Assembly: GCA_015680685.1 (NCBI GenBank)
Contig: MNCI01016482.1
Span: forward strand, 294,959 to 358,958
Source of the DNA: Gnetum montanum
Lineage: Eukaryota > Streptophyta > Gnetopsida > Gnetales > Gnetaceae
DNA length: 64,000 nt
Direction of reading: 5' to 3'
Shown here: positions 1-9,853 of the stretch, piece after piece
Layout of the letters: each line of letters opens with the position of its first letter
Position numbering within the stretch: position 1 is the first letter of the stretch
Notes under the pieces: model-generated
What the model saw: only the letters and a program-made list of their open reading frames with translations
Told to the model about the DNA's origin: nothing
Databases searched by the model: none
Translations under genes and position numbers: made by a program

Positions 1-977
1 ATCCTAACTGCCTCTGTTATGTTAAGCATACTTCAGGTTGCGGGTAGGGGCTCGTCATGATCATCTCTTTCATGACGTCTGTGATGTCTTCGTGGTGGTT
101 CCCTACTCTCCCTACGTCCTTGCCCTTGTCCTAACTCCTCTCGACCTTCTTGTCGAGGTATTTCATCTTCCCTTTTACTTTTACCCTCTCCGTTATGCTC
201 ACGATGGTTGTGCCCAGATATGGAAGGAGAGTGTGAATGGTGAGATGAAGGAGAATAAGGAGGAGATCCATCACCATGGCGATGTTTCTTACCTTCTCTT
301 TAGCTGCTTCGGCCCCGATCGTTGTAACGATCTAAGTGTCCGTCCTTAGTGTGAGTAGTTGTTCCTGCCATGAACAGTTGGTGCTCATGGGGATCAGAGC
401 CTATAGCATGTACAGTTGATTGAAGGCCCTGATGCTTAACCTCTTCACCAGAGTGATGAGGAGGAACATCATTTTCTAAGAAACCCATTGTGAGGGGTTC
501 CTCGTCTCCTATTTCACTAAGGACATGGGGGACCTTGCCCTTCAATAATGAATGTTGGCTCTCCTACCTTGCATCCCGAATACGTTGGGCATTTGTGGGA
601 TGATAATCCCTTATGTCATAATCATCCAAAACGTATTCCGCAATCAGTTCTTGCATGCCAGTCTGTGCTAAGGCACAGAAAAGCATTTTAGGGGCAGATC
701 TATTTGGGGGTAACACGATGTTACCTTGCAGATCTCTCCATCGTAGTTGTTCATCTTGATGGAAAATAAAAGTAAAGTCAGGGACATACTCATCAGGATG
801 AGTATATGTGACCTTGGATTGTTTAGGACTTGGCTGATCTGGGTTATGCATATGAGGTTGACCATCTCCTGTGTTGTCCTTAGGTGAGTTAATTTCGTGA
901 GAAGAAGCCATTTCTAATGGTGTGCTATTTTTACCGTTAATTATGTTCTTGATTAACTGATTAACCCTAAGGTTCAT
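1..977 (-). pseudogene. gag-like ORF of element E (N-terminal part)
   Basis: A single minus-strand frame opens at an ATG at 977, about 60 bases inside the primer-binding site, and can be followed to the window edge with stops at about 564-566 and in the 297-302 region. The first 140 residues are polar. The following part is rich in Arg, Ser, His and Gly (around 240-60), as in nucleic-acid-binding linkers of Gag. No capsid motif or zinc knuckle is visible within the window. The position just after the primer-binding site is the main reason to call it gag. It shares no obvious sequence with the gag of A, B and D, so it is either a different Gag type or a different ORF in the gag position. Confidence 0.5.
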
Positions 978-1039
978 TAAAGCTCACAACGATGTGAGTG
1001 ATATCCCTTATGTTTAATTGGCGTAAAAAAAATACTTAG

Positions 1040-1057
1040 TCCCCGGCAACAGTGCCA
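1040..1057 (-). other. Primer-binding site, tRNA-Asp type (element E)
   Basis: The minus strand reads TGGCACTGTTGCCGGGGA directly after the LTR end. This differs at two positions from the complement of the plant tRNA-Asp(GTC) 3' end recalled from general knowledge. Athila, Calypso and Cyclops-type elements use this primer. Its place fixes the LTR boundary and the element's orientation. Confidence 0.8.
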
Positions 1058-1058
1058 A

Positions 1059-2085
1059 TGATGAGTGGCGAGGTACCCCTACATTCAACCATACGAAACG
1101 AGCGTCACATGCACGATTCGGTCGAACTCCGTAGATGGACTAGTTGTGGCACCTAGATAGTTAGCCTTAGGTCACAGTTCACTGTCTTCCCATCTAGACT
1201 AGTTTTGCATATGTCACATATGGTTTAGTCTAGATGAGGTGTATGATGTGGTCTAATTCTAACGTTACTCCTGACGGTAGTGGAAAATAATATTAACTAA
1301 TCTAAGCTAAGAGAGAAAGGATAAGAAAATCTAATCTAGCCTAAGTATGATGAGCAACCAATTCCTTGATCAACCGTACACATCTTGGACTTCGGGCACG
1401 ACTGCCACTGGGACTACCAAGCATAGGCCTAGGTACGCCACTGGGATTACCAAGCGCAGACCCCAAATACGCCACTGGGTTACCAAGCGTAGATCCCCCT
1501 AGCTACACCACTAGGCTACCAAGCAGGCACACTTAAATGCTCGTAATCAAGTCGTACTCGTTCTGCTTCTAGGAGTTTAAGGATAAGAGACTAATCGCGA
1601 TGAGTAACCGATTCCTTAACTAGCCGTACACACCCGTAGATGCTCGTAGTTAAGTCGTACTCACACCACGCTATGAAAGCAATAAATAACATTAAATAAA
1701 TAACAAATAAATAAACTAAGTGAATGCTGCAATGATGAAGTAATCTCGATCTTTATTGCCGGTCATGTGCATGTCCAAGTACGACACACTCGAATAAAGA
1801 CACCGTACAATTACATTCACCACATTGCGGGCAGACACGAGAAAAATTCTCACTGTGGAGGGATCAAACTGCCAGAGCTTCGCTACTCTAAAACTGGGAT
1901 CGAGAAATGAAGGGAGTGCCGCCTTTTATTTATAGATATGGCAGCGGACAGCGATATCGCGTACACGATATCGCAGGGGAAGACACGATATCGTGTACGC
2001 AATATCACAGGGGATGCGATATAGCGGCGGCCGCGATATTGCGGTGGCCGCGATATCACAGCGCTATGCACGTCGCATCTCATCA
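1059..2085 (-). repeat. 5' LTR of element E (1027 bp)
   Basis: The LTR runs from TGATGAGTGG at 1059 to CATCA at 2085 and is read on the minus strand. A TATA box (TATAAATA, plus-strand positions 1927-1934) lies downstream of a cluster of GCGATATCGC-type palindromes at about 1950-2060, the expected order for U3 and its promoter on the minus strand. The other half of the LTR shares the signature 'CTACACTCAACCATACG' block with all LTRs of this family in the window. Confidence 0.85.
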
Positions 2086-2370
2086 GTAGTACAGGAGAAG
2101 ACATCATTGCAAAACAACATGTATCTTTATGGAAAGAAAGATGTCTTTCATTAGAAGAAGACATCTTTCCAAAATGAATGATTGTTGCAAAAAGAAGTCT
2201 TTCATTAGAAGAAGATGTCTTTCCAGAATGAAGGTCAGATGTAGAAAGACATCTCAATCTTGAAGAAGACATCTTCGGTAACCGTTAACTAGTCATTGCA
2301 GAGATTCCAAGGTGATTTTGGAAACATATTGGCTATAATAACACTTCATTCTTATTTGGAAAAGAGTAAG
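2086..2370. other. Spacer with short GAAGACATCTTTC repeats
   Basis: This stretch between two LTRs holds at least five imperfect copies, in both orientations, of a motif like GAAGACATCTTTCC, some spaced by 'ATTAGAA'. No coding potential is visible. Confidence 0.5.
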
Positions 2371-3343
2371 TGATGAGTGGCGAGGTACCCCTACACTCAA
2401 CCATACGAAATAAGCGTAGCACGCATGATCCAGTCGAACTCCATAGACTAAATGCCTAAACGCCCCATGGAACACTTGTGGTTAATCATTCGTTGTCTTC
2501 CTAGACTTACTTGTTGTTGTCACGGTGTATGGTTAAGTAAGTCCGAGGTATATGATTTTTTATGATCTTTTATGGTTTTTCTCCTATGCTATCAATGTGA
2601 AGGGTTGAGAGAGCTAACTAACTCTAAATAAGGACCTAAGTCTAAATTAACTAGCACCAACATCCATTCCCACTTACCATACACACCCTAAACTATGCAA
2701 CTGTGGCTACCAAACGCTAATTATTACTAGGATCACCACACGTAACGCACATGCTCGAAGTGGTTATACTGAGGCACTTAACTAGCCTAAACGTAATGAG
2801 AAGCCAATTCCTTGACTAGCTGTACACACCCGTAGATACTCGTAATCAAGTCGTACTCATTCCGCACTCTAGGAGATAAGGGTGAGAGAAACTAATCGTG
2901 ATGAGTAGCCGATTCCTTGATTATCCATACACATTTGTCAATGCTCGTAATCAAGTCGTACTCGTGCCGCACTAATGCAGGTAATAAATAACATGTAATA
3001 AATAATAGGTAATAAAACTTTTCCATTCACTACAAGGTTTATCCACAAAGCTCATCTTTATTGTTGTACACAACTTGCGTTTAGGTACAAAGCTGCTCGA
3101 ATAAAGATTCGTTCACTTGGGCACTCCTATTGCGAGCACATGGAAAATATTCTATCTTTAGAGTGATCAAACTACCAGAGTTTCCCTACTTTAAGCCTAG
3201 GATGAGAAATGAGGGGAGTGCTGCCTCTTATTTATAGATTTGGCGACGGACCGCGATATCGCATACGCGATATTGCAGGGGATGATGCGATATCGTGTAC
3301 GCGATATTGCGGTGCATGCGATATCGCGTCTCATCACTCATCA
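2371..3343 (-). repeat. Solo LTR (973 bp), same family
   Basis: A complete LTR starts at TGATGAG (2371) and ends at CTCATCA (3343). No primer-binding site or polypurine tract adjoins either end. The flanks are GTAAG on the left and ATAAG on the right, a 4-of-5 match for a target-site duplication. It is therefore probably a solo LTR left by recombination. It is closest to the solo LTR at 52685-53659, sharing a block around the 'CCCCATGGAACACTTG' region. The end is doubled (CTCATCACTCATCA), so 3336 is an alternative boundary. Confidence 0.75.
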
Positions 3344-5165
3344 ATAAGCATTGTGTACTATCTATTATAATAATTTGGCAATCATTGTGATCATTGTTGT
3401 TCCTCTTTATACTATCTTTTGTTTGTTGAATTTGGTTAATGTAAGTTGTGCCTTAGGTACAAGGATCAACAAACTTAGTTGCATTTATTCCTTGTGATTA
3501 TTGTTGTATTTTGTTGTCTTGCAGGGTTGATGTGCTTCTTTTGGGAAGCCATCCTACTTAAGCTTGTCAGAATCCTGAGGGATTGAGTGTTGGTGTAACA
3601 CCACAACACTTTGAAGTGAAGCTTAAGCTGTAAAGGTTGTGGGATTCTAGAAATCACATTCTAAGCTTGTTGGGACCTTGCGTGGTTGAGTGGATTTGTA
3701 GCATCAAATCACTCCATTACAGAGCTTAGAGCTTGTACATGGTATTGTACCCTTTAAACAACATTTGAAAGTAACAAAGTTTATAGGTGTGCTTGTGAAC
3801 TACCCTCCAAGTATAGACTACCCAAGTTTGAAAACCACGTTAAATTTGATGTGTGCTTTGCTTCAAAGAAATTTTTATTTAGGGAACTTATCCATCCGCC
3901 CCCTCCCCACCTCCTCTTCTAAGTTTAATGATCCTCAAACAATAATGTCCCAACTCCATAGCCATCCTCTCGGTTACCTAATCCTACTCTACCTCTTTAC
4001 TAGTTGATTTTTCTCCCACTTGTCTCCATGGAACTTAATGTTACTAATGCAAATGCTAACTTAGATGCCTTGTCAAAGTTTGTTCCATGTTCATTTTATT
4101 TTATGGTTATGTTTGTTATGGTAATGGTGCAATTAGATTGTTTAATGATTTTAAATTTGTCATCATGGTCATGGTAATTTTGGTTTAGTTGGTTTTATGC
4201 AGTTATGGACTAGAATGTTTGCTATGACATTGATGTTCATTTTTGTAAATTTACCATTTTTGTTAATACAATCACTTTTGAGTTCTCTCTCTCTCTCTAA
4301 AAAAGAAAAAAAAAGAGAGAAAAGAAAAGAAAATAGAAGAAAATGAAAAAGATAGAAAGAAGGGGATGTGAAAAGGAGAGAAAGGATGGTAACAATGTTA
4401 ACTTATAATGAGACCTAATATGCCATGTAGCTGAGTCATAGGGATATGATGAAGCATCATTTTCTCAAGTGTATCAGTTGGTTAAGATATTGTAGATGCT
4501 ACATCACATCTATGTTGTAGCATCCTTGTCAATGCATCTCAATTGGCTACTACATCATAGATGCTATATTGCATCTGCTATATTGTAGATGTGATATCGC
4601 ATGTACTATAACTTAGCTATATAGATGCATCCCTATCAATGTAGGCAAATGTATTAATGCATCCCTATCAACACAATGTCTATATTTTCCTATAAATATG
4701 CAAGCACCCATTGCATATTTAGCACCGTTTTGGACAATAATGTAGCCAAACTCTTGAAGTTTCACTTCATAATCTTAGCAAATATTCAGTGAGTGCCCAC
4801 ATCGTGATAAAAATTATTTTTTAAAATTAATAAATAAAGAATTTCCAAGAAAGGACATCTTAGAATAAGAATAAAAAATTGATATGGTTAATAAAATTTT
4901 CTTTTTTTATGTGCAAATAGCTTTATCTACATTGCAAAACCAAATTTCATTCCTATAGAAGCTTGCAAAGCATTAGGAGATATCACTTGGTTAGAACATG
5001 TGGTTTGCAATCTACAAGTTATAAGTCCAATGCCAAGGCGTATGTTGAGATGTACCACCTAAGGACACTATAAAAATACACATTTAGTAACTATGTAGTT
5101 AGTTAGATAATCATCCATAGAAAGTCATCATCAAATCTTTTCATCTATCATAATGTTCAAGCCAT
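3344..5165. other. AT-rich intergenic sequence, no gene seen
   Basis: No recognisable coding sequence. It holds a purine-rich microsatellite at 4282-4385 and short repeats of 'TAGATGCTA' and 'GCATC' type around 4490-4640. A weak tRNA-like stretch near 4980-5040 is discussed among the rejected items. Confidence 0.5.
4282..4385. repeat. CT/GA and A-rich microsatellite
   Basis: A short CT dinucleotide run (CTCTCTCTCTCT) is followed by about 90 bases of nearly pure purine sequence (GAAAA/GAGA mixtures). Confidence 0.8.
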
Positions 5166-5590
5166 CATAGATGGAATCAAGGCATTAAAATCATGAAAGC
5201 AGTAGCGGATATAGAAGTTTCAGAGATAATGAAATTATTTAATAAAATTTTAAAGGATGAAAAGATGCCTAAAAGCTAAAATAAATGCATTATTATTCCT
5301 ATCTATAAGAATAAAGGAGATGTGCAAAATTGTACAAACTATAAAAAACTGAACCTATGAGGCATATTGTGAAGATTTAGCAAGAATTCATGAACAACAT
5401 ATAAAAATTGAATCAATAGTGTCAAAAAACCAACTTAGATTTATGTTAAGAAGATCATCTATAAAGATTTATTTTTATATGATAAGTAATAAAATATTTA
5501 TAAAAAATAGAGACAAATTACGTATGATCTTTGTTGACTTAGAAAAGGAATGAAAGAAAGTATTCATAGATATTATTTGGTGGACTTCAT
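5166..5590 (+). pseudogene. LINE (L1-like) reverse transcriptase fragment
   Basis: Conceptual translation shows landmarks of plant LINE reverse transcriptase in order, with frame changes and stops between them: a 'LFNKILK' helix, 'IIPIYKNKGD', 'NCTNY', 'NQLRFMLRRSS' (family: NQFGFMPGRST), then 'MIFVDLEKE' (family: VFIDLEKAYD) and 'IIWW'. The second catalytic Asp of that motif is changed. Only the N-terminal half of the RT domain is present. The fragment stops abruptly where the truncated LTR of element D begins, so either the LINE was deleted at this joint or the two were brought together by recombination. Confidence 0.75.
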
Positions 5591-6273
5591 ACTAGTTTAA
5601 GTGTTCTCATTTCTTTCTCTCAACCCTTTTCCTCCCAGTGTATGCCCACAGTGTGATGAATGTAATTTTACAAAATCCTTTATTTGAGTGTAACGTACTT
5701 GGACATGCACATGACCGACAATAAAGATTGAGATTACTTCATCATTGCAGCATTCACTTAGTTTAATCATTTAATTAATTATTATTTACTGCTTTCCTAG
5801 TTAATCTCTTCTCACCCTTAAACTCATGTTAAAACACGGAATGAGTATGACTTGATTACGAGCACTTAAGTGTGACTACTTGGTAACCTAGTAGCATACC
5901 TAGGATTTGTGCTTGGTAATCCCAGTGGTAGTCGTGCACAAAGTCCAAGGTGTGTATGGATAATCAAGGAATAGATGCTCATCGCAGTTAGGCTAGTTTA
6001 GATTCCTTCTCACCTTTTCTCCCTTAGCTTAGTTAATATTATTTTCCATTGCCTTCAGGAGTAGCATTAGATTAGAAACACATCATACACTTCACTCTGG
6101 ACTAAACCATACATGATAAAGCTAATACTAGTCCAGGTGGGAAGACAGCGAACTGCAACCTAAGGCTAACTGTCTAGATGTCACAACTAGTCCATCTGTG
6201 GAGTTCGACTGGATCGCGTGTGTAACACTTGTATTCGTATGGTTGAGTGTAGGGGGTACCTCGCCACTTATCA
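5591..6273 (+). repeat. 5' LTR of element D, truncated at its start
   Basis: The sequence matches the 3' LTR from about its position 140 onward ('TTTAAGTGTT' in both) to the end CTTATCA at 6273. The U3 part with the GATATC palindromes and the TATA box is missing. LINE sequence occupies the adjacent position instead. Confidence 0.85.
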
Positions 6274-6274
6274 T

Positions 6275-6292
6275 TGGCGCTGTTGCCGGGGA
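6275..6292 (+). other. Primer-binding site, tRNA-Asp type (element D)
   Basis: TGGCGCTGTTGCCGGGGA follows the LTR end by one base. It has one mismatch to the complement of the plant tRNA-Asp 3' end. This is the best preserved primer-binding site of the family in this window. Confidence 0.85.
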
Positions 6293-6418
6293 CAGTGCTA
6301 GTTATCTAGATTAGTTATATCATACAAGGTCGTTGTAAAGGACTTAATGATATATCTTTTAGAAAAATAATAACAATTATAAAAAGTCACACGTAAATTC
6401 ACACACAAATTCACAACC

Positions 6419-8253
6419 ATGCCTCTCCTACAGGATTATGATAATGCCACACTTAGTGAGGAAGTTCATTGGAGAACCAACGAATTATATGACAACGAAG
6501 ATTCGAGTACAAAACCTGAGATGGGGGTTTCTTATAAACATAAACAAAAGCAACGTCATCCCAACGCATGAAAGAATAACTTACAAGATGACAATGAACC
6601 CCCATTGGCCACCACAAGCCTAATGCAAATACAAGAGGTTGTTCGAATCTCATGTAGGCATCGTAAAGAGCCATCTACCCAGGCTCGATTTAAACAACTT
6701 CCCTAATTTTTCAGGAGGCTATGACTTAGATCCGCATCAACATTTACAAGCCTTCTACAATGCCTGCACATGGAACAACATTGATAACAGTTGGCAAAAA
6801 GTTAAGCTCTTTCCTATGACACTCATTGGCCAAGCAAAAGTATGGTATAGATTGTTAAAACCAAATTCAATACAACGTTGGTCAACAATGGTAGAACTTT
6901 TTAATGAAAGATATCAAACCTACACAAGAGTTTTAGCCTTGAGGAAACAAATCCAAGAGTGGAAACAAGCAAAACATGAACCCTTGGACATGGCCTTAGA
7001 AAGATATTATGCACTATTAAACAACTATCCAGGCCATGGGTTTTTTGAGGAAAGGCTAATGTACCATATCATTGATGGGCTTCGTGATGCAACAAGAGAA
7101 ACCCTAGGGATGTATGCCCAAGGTCAATTATATGAACTACAAACCCATCAAATCCAAGAGCTTATTAAGTAGGTAGCAAAAGAAGAAGGAGAAATGGCTA
7201 GATGGGAGAGTGTTGAAAAACATCAATGGGGCCAAAATCTCAACTTAACAAAGGTCCATGATCATAAAAAGGAGAAATCAACCTATCACAAGGAGAAAGA
7301 ATCATATTTTCCAATAAAACAATCATTAGAAGAAGTCGAGGCAAAGATCAATAAGATGTTGGAATGGACGTATAAAAAGTGTTGAGAATTTATCGATATC
7401 ACTAGACAATAGGAAAGAAGGGATAAGGAAAATAAGAGCCCAACTACCAATCATATGTATGAATGCAACATATGCCTGTACAATCACCCCAAGAGCTAAT
7501 ACCCAATATTTTTACATTTATATGAGCATTGGGAAAACACGTTACACCCAGAGTTTGTACAGAGATACTATGTTCGATCACAGTGGCAACAATCCCAGTC
7601 GTGGGGGAGGCCACCCTTAGATTGGAGACACCCTTCATATCATCTAAATCCAAATGCTTATCTTGTTCAACATCTTGTTTCCCCAGCTGGGTCAACATAC
7701 TCTATCTCACCACATTACCATTCTACTCAATACTATCATTCCATTCCTTCAACACAAACACCACCTTATGTATCCTACACTTCTCCTCAATTTCAACATT
7801 CTCATCCTTTCCCTTCTTCTACATCACCACCAACTGTGCCCAAGGTATATGCACCATAGCAACAACCCACGAACGTTACTTGTGTTGCTACTACCAATAG
7901 CAGTGAGAGACCTCCTCAACATCGAAGGCGTTCCTTCTTTAGAAATGACACTAGGAAGGGACAACATAATTCTGAGCCCACTACATCCTCCCACTCAGCA
8001 CAATTCCAACCTTGTGGTGCACCCTTGTCTTCAAACCCAACGCCTCATGTAACTCTATCAGGGCCACCAACTCACACTCCAATAATCATATGGCCTAATG
8101 AACATAGGAATGGAGAGCAACAACTTGATCCTTGCATACCATCTAACAGTCCCAAATATCATAGCTCATTATCCAGGAACTACATCGTATAAATTGCCCA
8201 ACTATGCTTACTATAATCAAGTGTGTGAACCCCGATGGGGTAAGTATGACCGG
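6419..8253 (+). pseudogene. gag of element D, 5' part (interrupted)
   Basis: Gag is the structural protein that forms the retrotransposon particle. An ATG at 6419 matches the start inferred for elements A and B. After a frame change near 6550-6640, the capsid region runs openly at 6639-7172, with 'FPNFSGGYDLD', 'GQAKVWYRLL', 'LFNERYQTY' and 'IQEWKQ' blocks of the plant Retrotrans_gag type. A degraded zinc knuckle lies near 7465-7500: CNIC and H are kept, but the last part has a stop and the final Cys is lost. Downstream frames are broken. The gene is cut at 8253/8254 by the Tat element and resumes at 25403. Elements A and B carry uninterrupted homologues. Confidence 0.85.
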
Positions 8254-8258
8254 GTCCT
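8254..8258 (+). other. Target-site duplication, left copy (GTCCT)
   Basis: GTCCT directly precedes the Tat 5' LTR. GTCCC follows the 3' LTR at 25398-25402 (4 of 5 match). In element B the uninterrupted gag runs through the corresponding position ('GTATGACCAAGTTTCAATAT' on its coding strand). Confidence 0.75.
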
Positions 8259-8515
8259 TGAAACACCGTGAAAATTACAAGTCGGCCTTAGGCAAAGATT
8301 CGCAGTTCAAGCGAGAGCGCGCATCAGCTTTGTTCCAGGACAAGTTTACGCCCTATTACGCGCGACAGCATAATGAGCGTAATAAGCTCCAAAATAGTCA
8401 AAGGCAGAGTCTAGAGAAGCGCAATAGTTTGACGCTTTTTTCTCATGGCGCATGATTAACTTGTCTTTACGCTCGTTACGCGGCGGTGCGTACCATTGCG
8501 TATGTTATCATTCAA

Positions 8516-8662
8516 GTTATACATTGTTTACGCTTCATCACGCGCAGCTGCGTAGTGAGCGTAAGTTATACATTATTTACGCTTCACCACGCGCAGCTGC
8601 ATAGTGAGCGTAAGTTGTACATTATTTACGCTTTGTTACGCGTAGTTGCGTAGTGAGTGTAA
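8516..8662 (+). repeat. Three tandem 49-bp units in U3 of the Tat 5' LTR
   Basis: Units begin at 8516, 8565 and 8614 with GTTATACATT, GTTATACATT and GTTGTACATT. Each contains an ACGC...GCGTA imperfect inverted repeat around 'GCGCAGCTGCG'. The 3' LTR has only two units (24346-24443). Confidence 0.9.
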
Positions 8663-8910
8663 AACAATGTTGAGCTTATTGTTTTTACACCAGATTACAC
8701 TCATACACGCAACACAACGCGAATGAGTGTAATACAGCCTGAAAGCAATTAAAGCGCGCTCAGCATGTGCCTGCTCTTCACACGCACAACACGCAAATGA
8801 GCGTGTTGTGCGTAGTCACAGTCTGACTTAAAATGATCATGCCAATAGGACCCGCAATATACGGGACCCACGTCATCAGCGTTGCGCCTTTTTCACGAAG
8901 CGTCGCGGCC

Positions 8911-8918
8911 TATAAATA
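8911..8918 (+). promoter_or_regulatory. TATA box of the Tat 5' LTR
   Basis: TATAAATA after a GC-rich stretch, with the same site at 24692-24699 in the 3' LTR. Transcription of the element would start some 30 bases downstream; the start site itself is inferred. Confidence 0.65.
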
Positions 8919-9616
8919 CCTTAGTTGACAGAGATAGAAAGGTTGGCAAAAATCAGAGAAGCAAAAGCATATTTCTGAGCACTAGAGCACTTAGCACTTT
9001 GGAGCAGAGATACAGAGAACAACGCTTTGGCAATCGTGGACATCATCACCTTACAGCCGAAGCAGAGTACAGTTCGCCTTGAGCACCGGTGACAGGAGTA
9101 ATCATTCTGCTCAAAAGACTCTATCAATAAGAAACAATTGATCGATAGACGTCAAAGCTTGGCCTGCCTTGCATCTCAGCTTTAGCCCACGAGGTAGATC
9201 GGACTTCTTTTTAGACCGTTTGCTTGTTGTTTTGTGCTTGTTTCACATCCTGTAATCGGGGATTTCCCAGTGTAATTTCTCATACGAAAATATACATTTT
9301 TAAGTCAAAGTGCAGATCTTGAAGCTACGAGCTTCTCTTATGTCAATCTCCTTTCATCGTGTTTAGCATTATCACCGTTGCAATCCACCTACATCGTTTT
9401 CCCCTCGTTTTACGATGCCTCGAACCAGATCGCTTTCTTTTTACGCACTTTGCATTATTTTACTGACTCGTAAGTCCCTGTCTGATCGACAAGACCGTTT
9501 AGGGCGCCACAGATTCACTTTCTCCAGCATAGCCCTCGCGTGGATCCGTGGCTAAAACTGTGTACGCCGAAAACTCGGTCGGTATTTTCCAGCTGTCGAC
9601 GTTTTCCGTCGTTACA

Positions 9617-9853
9617 GTTTTCTGGTGCTAGAAGGAGGGCCTTCAGGCTCCGATTCGAATATTTTCGGGTAACCCTGTCAGAGATCCATACCCTAAACCA
9701 TATTTCGGGTAAGTCTATGGTCAATCGTGTGGTGTAGATCGGTCGCAAGGATGATTTCTTTGAAATCCTACAGGTAGAAAGCCTTTTGTGCTTTGTGTTG
9801 CCAGCCATTTTCTTTTAGATCCAATTATCAGTTACTCTCGAATTCATTGATCA
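9617..9853 (+). other. Primer-binding site and leader of the Tat element
   Basis: Right after the LTR the sequence reads 'TTCTGGTGCTAGAAGGAGGG', where a tRNA-complementary primer-binding site is expected. I could not assign the tRNA with confidence. The rest of the leader up to the first ATG of the gag frame is non-coding. Confidence 0.6.

Larger units (their letters stand above)
1..2085 (-). mobile_element. Element E: Athila-like LTR retrotransposon, 5' part only
   Basis: A minus-strand element is seen from its 5' LTR (1059-2085) through a primer-binding site and the first kilobase of gag, and runs off the left window edge. Its LTR belongs to the family that recurs through the window (ends TGATGAG...CTCATCA). 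Its gag is unlike the gag of elements A, B and D, so similar LTR ends accompany different interiors. Lineage assignment rests on the tRNA-Asp type primer-binding site. Confidence 0.8.
8259..9616 (+). repeat. 5' LTR of the Tat element (1358 bp)
   Basis: The LTR runs from TGAAACACCG at 8259 (TTG with TG at 8259-8260) to GTTACA at 9616. It holds three tandem 49-bp units (8516-8662), against two in the 3' LTR. That difference accounts exactly for the 49-bp length difference. A TATA box lies at 8911-8918. The LTR is strikingly rich in TACGC/GCGTA words. Confidence 0.92.

Noticed and set aside
4970-5080. Possible SINE (CACTTGGTTAGAACATG and GTTATAAGTCC)
   Set aside because: Only weak A- and B-box likeness, no flanking duplication found.
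7444-8052. Overlapping open frames of 84-132 codons in the D gag region
   Set aside because: Frame-shifted or antisense readings of the Pro/Ser/His-rich gag C-terminus; the gag homologues in A and B define the real frame.
9617-9645. Named tRNA for the Tat primer-binding site
   Set aside because: I could not match the sequence with confidence to a specific plant tRNA 3' end, so none is given.
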